In this document: in pieces, positions 1-9,400 of the stretch
How the letters are laid out: the number at the start of each line of letters is the position of its first letter
How positions within the stretch are numbered: the stretch's first letter is position 1
Assembly: GCF_932526225.1 (NCBI RefSeq)
Contig: NC_064038.1
Coordinates: 6,537,822 to 6,601,821 of the forward strand
DNA length: 64,000 bases
From: Nematostella vectensis
Lineage: Eukaryota > Cnidaria > Anthozoa > Actiniaria > Edwardsiidae
Direction: 5' to 3'
Notes under the pieces: model-generated
Told to the model about the DNA's origin: nothing
What the model saw: only the letters and a program-made list of their open reading frames with translations
The model's database searches: none
Made by a program: the position numbers and the translations under genes

Positions 1-2
1 AC

Positions 3-3000
3 ACTTGCCTTATCCACGTTTCACTCATCGTCATCTTGACGCTTTATGGCGCTACCAAAGGGCGTGGAACGCCGGCTTCTCGTAACACAATAGTGTCAAG
101 GGGTATCATAACCGCTAGCTCCAATACGTTTAAAGGAGGAATACACCGAAGTAAAGCTGTTAAAAGTAGCCCTCGTAACGGGGTATCAACTATTGCTTCC
201 TCTGAAATCACAAGTGTCAGAAAATCTTTGAAGTTACCTCATATCAAAGAATTAATAAAATTTGCATCACAACCAGTCGCAAGATTCGGAAGATCTGCGT
301 CACCTCAAATCACAAGATTCGGAAGATCTGCGTCACCTCAGATAACAAGATTCGGAAGATCTGCGTCACCTCAAATCACAAGATTTGGAAGATCTGCGTC
401 ACCTCAGATAACAAGATTCGGAAGATCTGCATCACCTCAGATAACAAGATTCGGAAGATCTGCGTCACCTCAAATTACAAGATTCGGAAGATCTGCGTCA
501 CCTCAAATCACAAGATTCGGAAGATCTGCGTCACCTCAAATCACAAGATTCGGAAGATCTGCGTCACCTCAGATCACAAGATTTGGAAGATCTGCATCAC
601 CTCAAATCACAAGATTCGGAAGATCTGCGTCACCTCAAATCACAAAATTCGGAAGATCTGCATCACCTCAAATTACAAGATTCGGAAGATCTGCGTCACC
701 TCAAATCACAAGATTCGGAAGATCTGCATCACCTCAAATTACAAGATTCGGAAGATCTGCATCACCTCAGATAACAAGATTCGGAAGATCTGCGTCACCT
801 CAAATCACAAGATTTGGAAGATCTGCGTCACCTCAGATAACAAGATTCGGAAGATCTGCATCACCTCAAATTACAAGATTCGGAAGATCTGCGTCACCTC
901 AGATAACAAGATTCGGAAGATCTGCGTCACCTCAAATCACAAGATTCGGAAGATCTGCATCACCTCAAATTACAAGATTCGGAAGATCTGCGTCACCTCA
1001 GATAACAAGATTCGGAAGATCTGCGTCACCTCAAATCACAAGATTCGGAAGATCTGCATCACCTCAAATCACAAGATTTGGAAGATCTGCGTCACCTCAG
1101 ATAACAAGATTCGGAAGATCTGCATCACCTCAAATTACAAGATTCGGAAGATCTGCGTCACCTCAGATAACAAGATTCGGAAGATCTGCGTCACCTCAAA
1201 TCACAAGATTCGGAAGATCTGCATCACCTCAAATTACAAGATTCGGAAGATCTGCATCACCTCAAATTACAAGATTCGGAAGATCTGCATCACCTCAGAT
1301 AACAAGATTCGGAAGATCTGCGTCACCTCAGATAACAAGATTCGGAAGATCTGCATCACCTCAGATAACAAGATTCGGAAGATCTGCGTCACCTCAAATC
1401 ACAAGATTCGGAAGATCTGCATCACCTCAAATTACAAGATTCGGAAAATCTGCATCACCTCAGATCACAAGATTCGGAAAATCTGCGTCACCTCAGATAA
1501 CAAGATTCGGAAGATCTGCGTCACCACAGATCACAAGATTCGGAAGATCTGCGTCACCTCAAATCACAAGATTCGGAAGATCTGCGTCACCTCAAATCAC
1601 AAGATTCGGAAGATCTGCGTCACCTCAAATCACAAGATTCGGAAAATCTGCATCACCTCAGATCACAAGATTCGGAAGATCTGCGTCATCTCAAATCACA
1701 AGATTCGGAAGATCTGCGTCACCTCAAATCACAAGATTCGGAAGATCTGCATCACCTCAGATCACAAGATTCGGAAGATCTGCGTCACCTCAAATTACAA
1801 GATTCGGTAGATCTGCGTCACCACAGATCACAAGATTCGGAAGATCTGCGTCACCTCAAATCACAAGATTCGGAAGATCTGCGTCACCTCAAATCACAAG
1901 ATTCGGAAGATCTGCGTCACCTCAAATCACAAGATTCGGAAGATCTGCATCACCTCAAATCACAAGATTTGGAAGATCTGCATCACCTCAAATCACAAGA
2001 TTTGGAAGATCTGCGTCACCTCAGATTACAAGATTCGGAAGATCTGCATCACCTCAAATCACAAGATTTGGAAGATCTGCGTCACCTCAGATTACAAGAT
2101 TCGGAAGATCTGCATCACCTCAGATCACAAGATTCGGAAGATCTGCGTCACCTCAGATCACAAGATTCGGAAGTTCTGCGTCACCTCAGATCACAAGATT
2201 CGGAAGATCTGCGTCACCTCAAATCACAAGATTCGGAAGATCTGCATCACCTCAAATCACAAGATTCAGAAGATCTGCATCACCTCAGATCACAAGATTC
2301 GGAAGATCTGCATCACCTCAGATCACAAGATTCGGAAGATCTGCGTCACCTCAGATCACAAGATTCGGAAGATCTGCGTCACCTCAAATCACAAGATTCG
2401 GAAGATCTGCATCACCTCAAATCACAAGATTCAGAAGATCTGCATCACCTCAGATCACAGGATTCGGAAGATCTGCGTCACCTCAAATTACAAGATTCGG
2501 AAGATCTGCGTCACCACAGATCACAAGATTCGGAAGATCTGCGTCACCTCAGATCACAAGATTCGGAAGATCTGCGTCACCTCAGATCACAAGATTCGGA
2601 AGATCTGCATCACCTCAGATCACAAGATTCGGAAGATCTGCGTCACCTCAGATCACAAGATTCGGAAGATCTGCGTCACCTCAGATCACAAGATTCGGAA
2701 GATCTGCATCACCTCAGATCGCAAGATTCGGAAGATCTGCATCACCTCAGATCACAAGATTCGGAAGATCTGCGTCACCTCAAATCACAAGATTCGGAAG
2801 ATCTGCATCACCTCAAATCACAAGATTCGGAAGATCTGCATCACCTCAGATCACAAGATTCGGAAGATCTGCGTCACCTCAGATCACAAGATTCGGAAGA
2901 TCTGCATCACCTCAGATCACAAGCTTTGGAAGATCTGCATCACCTCAAATCACAAGATTCGGAAGATCTGCGTCACCTCAGATAACAAGATTCGGAAGAT

Positions 3001-4901
3001 CTGCGTCACCTCAGATCACAAGATTCGGAAGATCTGCATCACCTCAGATAACAAGATTGGGAAGATCTGCGTCACCTCAAATCACAAGATTCGGAAGATC
3101 TGCGTCACCTCAAATCACAAGATTCGGAAGATCTGCGTCACCTCAAATCACAAGATTCGCAAGATCTGCGTCACCTCAGATCACAAGATTCGGAAGATCT
3201 GCGTCACCTCAGATAACAAGATTCGGAAGATCTGCGTCACCTCAGATAACAAGATTCGGAAGATCTGCATCACCGCAGATCACAAGATTCGGAAGATCTG
3301 CATCACCTCAGATCACAAGATTCGGAAGATCTGCATCACCTCAGATCACAAGATTCGGAAGATCTGCGTCACCTCAGATCACAAGATTCGGAAGATCTGC
3401 GTCACCTCAGATAACAAGATTCGGAAGATCTGCGTCACGTCAGATCACAAGATTCGGAAGATCTGCGTCACCTCAAATCACAAGATTCGGAAGATCTGCG
3501 TCACCTCAAATCACAAGATTCGCAAGATCTGCGTCACCTCAGATAACAAGATTCGGAAGATCTGCATCACCTCAGATCACAAGATTCGGAAGATCTGCAT
3601 CACCTCAGATAACAAGATTCGGAAGATCTGCGTCACCTCAGATAACAAGATTCGGAAGATCTGCGTCACCTCAAATCACAAGATTCGGAAGATCTGCGTC
3701 ACCTCAAATCACAAGATTCGGAAGATCTGCGTCACCTCAAATCACAAGATTCGCAAGATCTGCGTCACCTCAAATCACAAGATTCGCAAGATCTGCGTCA
3801 CCTCAGATAACAAGATTCGGAAGATCTGCATCACCTCAGATCACAAGATTCGGAAGATCTGCATCACCTCAGATAACAAGATTCGGAAGATCTGCGTCAC
3901 CGCAGATCACAAGATTCGGAAGATCTGCGTCACCTCAAATCACAAGATTCGCAAGATCTGCGTCAGCTCAGATCACAAGATTCGGAAGATCTGCGTCACC
4001 TCAGATAACAAGATTCGGAAGATCTGCATCACCTCAGATCACAAGATTCGGAAGATCTGCGTCACCTCAAATCACAAGATTCGGAAGATCTGCGTCACCT
4101 CAAATCACAAGATTCGGAAGATCTGCGTCACCTCAAATCACAAGATTCGGAAGATCTGCGTCACCTCAGATCACAAGATTCGGAAGATCTGCATCACCTC
4201 AGATCACAAGATTCGGAAGATCTGCATCACCTCAGATCACAAGATTCGGAAGATCTGCATCACCTCAAATCACAAGATTCGGAATGCGAGCTAAAGGTTT
4301 AGCTAATAAAGTTCATCGACAGAAAAGAGGCTTGAGCTCTCTTTTCTATTTAAGCTATAAGGCACGTGATCCGAGAAGGTCAAGAAGATCTACTCCACAT
4401 CAATTTGTGTCACGCCATTTTGACCAACAGCAGGGATTTTCACCAAGAAATAGAGTTAGTGTTGGGTTGAAGCATCGTCAGAAAAGAGGACTTGGTTCGA
4501 TGTTCTTCTTAGGGTATAAACGTCAAACGGCTAGAAGAACAAGAAGGTCTATCTTGTCACCTGTTTCTATGTCTGAACCTCCCTTTGGAAAACAGCAGGG
4601 ATTTTCACAAAGAGATGGAATTAGTAACGGATTTAGGAATCGCCAGAAAAGAGGACTTGGTACGATGTTTTTCTTAGCGTATAAGCGTCAATCCGCTAGT
4701 AGAGCAAAAAGGTCTGTCTTGTCAAATGCCTCTAGCTCAGAGCAGTCGGCATTGCCGCATGAAATAACGGATAGACTTGCCACGCCGCAAACAATCAACC
4801 CTGAAAATCCGACATCGTCTCGAGTTTTACCACGAAGAACAGTACGGCATCGTGATAGAAGGATTCTTGAATTAATGTATTACCTGTTATACAAGCATTA
4901 G
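3..4901 (+). CDS. QITRFamide-type neuropeptide precursor, 5' partial
   Basis: Secreted prohormone for short amidated RFamide-type peptides. The frame is open from base 3. The first codons read LIHVSLIVILTLYGA, the hydrophobic core and end of a signal peptide, so the true ATG lies upstream of the window; the TTG at 36 is inside the signal peptide. After a basic linker of about 75 residues comes QPVARFGR, then 120 units of QITRFGRSASP and a last QITRFG. In each unit Gly is the amide donor, the following Arg is the cleavage site, and SA-SP fits stepwise removal of X-Ala and X-Pro dipeptides by a dipeptidyl aminopeptidase, as known for cnidarian prohormones; this exposes Gln, which can form pyroglutamate. 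The C-terminal 200 or so residues hold three RQKR sites, each followed by a GL-x-x-(M/L)-F-(F/Y)-L-x-YK peptide. The stop is TAG at 4899. The QITRFamide name comes from recollection of Nematostella peptides; the reading frame and processing sites are seen directly. Confidence 0.92.
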   Translation, partial: TCLIHVSLIVILTLYGATKGRGTPASRNTIVSRGIITASSNTFKGGIHRSKAVKSSPRNGVSTIASSEITSVRKSLKLPHIKELIKFASQPVARFGRSASPQITRFGRSASPQITRFGRSASPQITRFGRSASPQITRFGRSASPQITRFGRSASPQITRFGRSASPQITRFGRSASPQITRFGRSASPQITRFGRSASPQITRFGRSASPQITKFGRSASPQITRFGRSASPQITRFGRSASPQITRFGRSASPQITRFGRSASPQITRFGRSASPQITRFGRSASPQITRFGRSASPQITRFGRSASPQITRFGRSASPQITRFGRSASPQITRFGRSASPQITRFGRSASPQITRFGRSASPQITRFGRSASPQITRFGRSASPQITRFGRSASPQITRFGRSASPQITRFGRSASPQITRFGRSASPQITRFGRSASPQITRFGRSASPQITRFGRSASPQITRFGRSASPQITRFGKSASPQITRFGKSASPQITRFGRSASPQITRFGRSASPQITRFGRSASPQITRFGRSASPQITRFGKSASPQITRFGRSASSQITRFGRSASPQITRFGRSASPQITRFGRSASPQITRFGRSASPQITRFGRSASPQITRFGRSASPQITRFGRSASPQITRFGRSASPQITRFGRSASPQITRFGRSASPQITRFGRSASPQITRFGRSASPQITRFGRSASPQITRFGRSASPQITRFGSSASPQITRFGRSASPQITRFGRSASPQITRFRRSASPQITRFGRSASPQITRFGRSASPQITRFGRSASPQITRFGRSASPQITRFRRSASPQITGFGRSASPQITRFGRSASPQITRFGRSASPQITRFGRSASPQITRFGRSASPQITRFGRSASPQITRFGRSASPQITRFGRSASPQIARFGRSASPQITRFGRSASPQITRFGRSASPQITRFGRSASPQITRFGRSASPQITRFGRSASPQITSFGRSASPQITRFGRSASPQITRFGRSASPQITRFGRSASPQITRLGRSASPQITRFGRSASPQITRFGRSASPQITRFARSASPQITRFGRSASPQITRFGRSASPQITRFGRSASPQITRFGRSASPQITRFGRSASPQITRFGRSASPQITRFGRSASPQITRFGRSASRQITRFGRSASPQITRFGRSASPQITRFARSASPQITRFGRSASPQITRFGRSASPQITRFGRSASPQITRFGRSASPQITRFGRSASPQITRFGRSASPQITRFARSASPQITRFARSASPQITRFGRSASPQITRFGRSASPQITRFGRSASPQITRFGRSASPQITRFARSASAQITRFGRSASPQITRFGRSASPQITRFGRSASPQITRFGRSASPQITRFGRSASPQITRFGRSASPQITRFGRSASPQITRFGRSASPQITRFGRSASPQITRFGMRAKGLANKVHRQKRGLSSLFYLSYKARDPRRSRRSTPHQFVSRHFDQQQGFSPRNRVSVGLKHRQKRGLGSMFFLGYKRQTARRTRRSILSPVSMSEPPFGKQQGFSQRDGISNGFRNRQKRGLGTMFFLAYKRQSASRAKRSVLSNASSSEQSALPHEITDRLATPQTINPENPTSSRVLPRRTVRHRDRRILELMYYLLYKH
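270..4283 (+). repeat. 33-bp coding tandem array, 120 units plus ends
   Basis: From the first QITRF codon at 306 to the last at 4266 is 3960 bp, exactly 120 x 33 with no indel. A 36-bp variant unit (QPVARFGRSASP) precedes it at 270. Variation is mostly at synonymous third positions: CAA/CAG for Gln, ATC/ATT/ATA for Ile, GCG/GCA for Ala. Almost every unit contains AGATCT, where the Arg and Ser codons meet. Changed copies include five FARSASP and two FRRSASP units, three FGK, one FGS, and single ITK, ITG, ITS, IAR and RLG changes. Because 33 is a multiple of three, other frames also stay open for long stretches and give spurious reading frames. Confidence 0.97.
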
Positions 4902-5202
4902 GGAACTTATTATTTGATTATCATCAAGATTATCATCAAAAAACCTCGTACTTCAAACACCGTTTTCGCTCTAACTTGTTGCTTCTTCGTGGTTTCTCAA
5001 CATTCATTATCTTCCTAATGGTCAAACGAAATCTGTAAGTAAGACATTAGATATGATATTGATTTTTGTGAATATTCCGGTGAATTGAGAAGGAATCCAA
5101 GAAAAACAAATTTCATAAAACTATCCTTGTAGTGAGGGAATGCATTTTTGTGATGATCAAGGCCAGCAAGCTGAAGTATCTGAGCTTTTGTAATAGTGAG
5201 AA

Positions 5203-5208
5203 AATAAA
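5203..5208 (+). terminator. Candidate polyadenylation signal of the precursor gene
   Basis: AATAAA lies 302 bp after the stop codon of the neuropeptide precursor on the same strand. Only the hexamer supports it. Confidence 0.35.
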
Positions 5209-6082
5209 GAGGGAGATATTACTGTACTTCTTTGATGTTGTTATTATTATATGGTATATTATAATGTTGTTATTATACAAGCTGGAGCCGGGATTTGAAT
5301 CAAACGCGGTATCAACCATTTTATCGCTCGTCGGTTTTTTCTTTCTTCTTCACTTGACTTCGCCGCGCAGACAAACAAAACAGGGATTTTAGCTTTCTGT
5401 GAGTATATTTGCCAATCTTGCTTACTTAAGTTAGAATTGTTTTTTTCTTCCGAGTTATTTTACTTGATCTCTTTCATTCCTATCGAGTTTGCAAAACAAC
5501 AACACGCAACCCGCGGGGGAGTAGGACAAAATAAAAGGAGCAAATCCTCACGCGTAGTGGTGGGGTGGTGGTTACTAAAAATAGCCAGATTCGGAATCGA
5601 CATGGCGCGCGGGTAATACCAGTGTCCCTCTCTTATCTTATGCTCTCTTGGTTATACCAAAAGAGACGTCTGCTGTATTCACACCAAAACCATGTTAGTT
5701 AAACAAGGTTTTTCTTTGCCGAATAACTTTCCAAGTTTCTCATTGTGTTGAATTCTTACTAGATAAAAGATCACTTAGTAACATGTACAGCACAGTCTAT
5801 TCAGTCCGCTCTTGGGAGATTGATATTTTAAACCAGTTTAATTAAACCACCTTTAAACTGGTTTAGTGCTGGTGTTAATGCGGTATTAGTCTGTCAACAA
5901 TCTTTTAAAAGGATTAGAGGTGCTTTGTTTTCTTCGAACTTTGTAAGAATTTCATACTTTTGTGGTCTATGATATTTGGGTGATATCATTTAAGAGAAGT
6001 GTCATACCATTTTGGATTTATTAAAAGTGTTAGTGAACGCCTATAGCATGTAGGACGCTTTTATACAAACCTCTTAACAGTA

Positions 6083-6305
6083 CCTCAGTGGCCCTGTGCT
6101 ACCATACTCAGTGACAGTACTTACAGACTAACACACAGAACCACTGAGGACGCTGGCCCTGTGGTACCATTCTCAGTGACATGACTTACAGACTAACACA
6201 CATAGAACCACTGAGGACACTGGCCCTGTGGTACCATACTCGATGACAGTACTTACAGACTTACACACATATTACTACTGGGTTTGTTGGCCCTGTGGTA
6301 CCATC
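6083..6305. repeat. 65-67-bp tandem repeat, about 3.3 copies
   Basis: Three diverged copies begin near 6104, 6169 and 6236, each running from CTCAGTGACAGTACTTACAG to GGCCCTGTGGTACCAT, with a partial copy in front. It lies just upstream of the unc-13 exon at 6431. No coding sense is apparent. Confidence 0.8.
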
Positions 6306-6430
6306 TTTATTGACCACTTTTCACATTGTGCCACCCTTTAAACTAAACTAGTAACCAAGGTTGTTTATTCGACATACTTGTTATTCTTGTAATATCGACC
6401 CGTGTTTGTAACTCCGTGTTTTGTTTATAG

Positions 6431-9400
6431 TTTTGCCCAAGTGCGCAGCATTCGGTGTACTCCAACTCTATCGTGGACATATTCTGTTCACTAAATCAGG
6501 TAAGTGATCAGTCAAAGCGTCTTATGCCTGGTGCACACTAGTGACATAACGACATGGGCGCGCGCACTGTTATGTTCATATCTGAATGGTTCGACATAAA
6601 GACATTAGCCCGACATAATGGCATGGACGTAACGACATAAGATAAAAAAACATGTTTTTTTTTTTCTTTTATGTCATTATTTCCATGTCGTTATGTCGAA
6701 GTTGAAAGAGTACGCGCGCCTATATCGTTATGTCGTTATGTCACTAGTGTGCACCAGGCGTTAGGGAAGGTCAATAACAATTGAGTCACGCAAAGCATCC
6801 ATTTTGATCGGCATAAATTCTGCCGCGATTTGGCTGCCCCGAGTATTATCGAATAACACAATCTATCCAATTGCATCGCGCAATTCAAGCAAGTGACATA
6901 TTTTCCACCAAATATATTTAATAAAGTATCAGACTTGGGAGTTGTTATCGTTATTGTTTTTTTTTTAATTTCTTCGCAAATAGACCGTGTTGTATTGACC
7001 GTCATCCTTTTAAGCAGCAATTTGAATTAACATTAATACCCTTTTTGATTCCTTTTCTTCTCTTTTTCTTTTGCAGAATTACGAAATCATCAAGAAACTG
7101 GACTGCCCTGACCCGGCCATCAACACGCGTTACATTATCAAGTTCACTGTGGTCAGTTTTATATTCATGACTTGCTTTATGGGGCTTGGGGGATTTTATT
7201 TTTGGCCAATACTCTTTAGTTTGTAAAGCCGGTGTGGTGACAAGTGTTTTTTTTTTTATATTCAGACAGTGCAAAAGGTTCTGCTACAATACGCCGAGAA
7301 CATCACCAACGAGTTCAAGCGCTTTTGTCACCAGGAGGAAACGGTACGTTCACGATCGCAATGAGAAAACGATCACGAATTCTGGGTTCTGCGTTCGATT
7401 CTTCTTTCTGGTGGGAGTAGAGTTAGTCTGTTCTCGCATTGGCTGCTTCAGATTTTTTCGAGTTTTTCTCCATCCGCGAAAAAAAAAAACGGTTCCGAAT
7501 TGCAACCCTATCCAGAAGTTTGAACGAGCCCGTGGCTTGGTTTAACAAATTCCACAAATTCTTAGCACAATTCTTAACAAATTTAACAAATTCCCTGTTT
7601 TTTTTTTTTCCAGGCATGTATTCTGATGAATAACATCCAACAGTCGCGAGTAATGCTGGAGAAGCTTTACGAAACAATGGGTGGGGGATCGGTAAGTCTT
7701 GTGACTGGAAGACCAAGGGTGGGGGATCGGTAAATCTTGTGACTTATAGACCAAGGATGGGGGGATCGGTAAGTCTTGTGACTTGTAGACCAAGCATGGG
7801 GGGATCGGTAAGTCTTGTGACTTGTAGACCATAGATTGGGGGATCGGTAAGTCTTGAGACTTGTAGACCATAGATGGGGGGATCGGTAAGTCTTGTGACT
7901 TGTAGACCAAGGATTGGGGGATCGGCAAGTCTTGTGACTTATAGACCAAGGATGGGGGGATCGGTAAGTCTTGAGACTTGTAGACCATAGATTGGGGGAT
8001 CGGTAAGTCTTGAGACTTGTAGACCATAGATGGGGGGATCGGTAAGTCTTGTGACTTGTAGACCAAGGATTGGGGGATCGGCAAGTCTTGTGACTTATAG
8101 ACCAAGGATGGGGGGATCGGTAAGTCTTGAGACTTGTAGACCTTACATGGGGGGATCGGTAAGTCTTGTGACTTGTAGACCAAGGATTGGGGGATCGGTA
8201 AGTCATGTGACGTGTAGCCCATGGGTGGGGGATCGGTAAGTCTTGTGACGTGTAGCCCATGGGTGGGGGATCGGTAAGTGTTGTGACTTGTAGACCATGG
8301 ATGGGTGAATCGGTAAGTGTTGTGACTTGTAGACCATGGATGGGGGGATCGGTTAGTATTGTGACTTGTAGACCAAGGATGTGGGGGGTCGGTAAGTCTT
8401 GTGACTTGTAGACCATAGATTGGGGGATCGGTAAGTCTTGTGACTTGTAGACCAAGGATGGGGGGATCGGTAAGTCTTGTGACGTGTAGCCCATGGGTGG
8501 GGGATCGGTAAGTGTTGTGACTTGTAGACCATGGATGGGTGAATCGGTAAGTCTTGTGACTTGTAGACCATGGATGGGGGGATCGGTAAGTCTTGTGACT
8601 TGTAGACCAAGTATTGGGGGATCGGTAAGTCTTGTGACTTATAGACCAAGGATGGGGGGATCAGATAGTCTTGAGACTTGTAGACCATGGATGGGTGAAT
8701 CGGTAAGTCTTGTGACTTGTAGACCATGGATGGGGGGATCGGTAAGTCTTGAGACTTGTAGACCAAGGATTGGGGGATCGGTAAGTCTTGTGACTTATAG
8801 ACCAAGGATGGGGGGATCAGATAGTCTTGAGACTTGTAGACCAAGGATTGGGGGATCGGTAAGTCTTGTGACTTATAGACCAAGGATGGGGGGATCGGTA
8901 AGTCTTGAGACTTGTAGACCATAGATGGGGGGATCGGTAAGTCTTGTGACGTGTAGCCCATGGGTGGGGGATCGGTAAGTGTTGTGACTTGTAGACCATG
9001 GATGGGTGAATCGGTAAGTGTTGTGACTTGTAGACCATGGATGGGGGGATCGGTAAGTCTTGTGACTGGTAGACCAAGGATGGGGGGATCGGTAAGTCTT
9101 GTGACTTATAGACCAAGGATGGGGGGATCGGTAAGTCTTGTGACTTGTAGACCATAGATGGGGGGATCGGTAAGTCTTGTGACTTGTAGACCAAGGATTG
9201 GGGGATCGGTAAGTCTTGTGACTTATAGACCAAGGATGGGGGGATCGGTAAGTCTTGAGACTTGTAGACCATAGATGGGGGGATCGGTTTGTCTTGTGAC
9301 TTGTAGACCAAGGATTGGGGGATCGGTAAGTCTTGTGACATATAGACCAAGAATGGGGGGGGGGTCGGTAAGTCTTGTGACTTGTAGACCATAGATGGGG

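Larger units (their letters stand above)
4902..6430. other. Non-coding stretch between precursor and first visible unc-13 exon
   Basis: No exon matching the unc-13 MUN domain or another family was recognised here. It holds an AATAAA at 5203-5208 that could end the precursor transcript, a second AATAAA near 5530, a near-perfect hairpin at 5831-5868 built from TAAACCAGTTTA and its complement, and the tandem repeat at 6083-6305. It is probably the precursor's 3' UTR followed by unc-13 intron. Confidence 0.5.

Noticed and set aside
36-38. TTG as start codon of the neuropeptide precursor
   Set aside because: The frame is open to the window edge and the upstream codons are the hydrophobic core of a signal peptide, so this Leu is internal.
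583-2985. Plus-strand open frames rich in EDLHHLKSQDS inside the first array
   Set aside because: They are a second frame of the 33-bp coding repeat, open only where units lack the ATA isoleucine codon.
5132-5392. 86-codon plus-strand frame with a hydrophobic stretch
   Set aside because: No homology, no fit with unc-13, and it overlaps the probable 3' UTR of the precursor.
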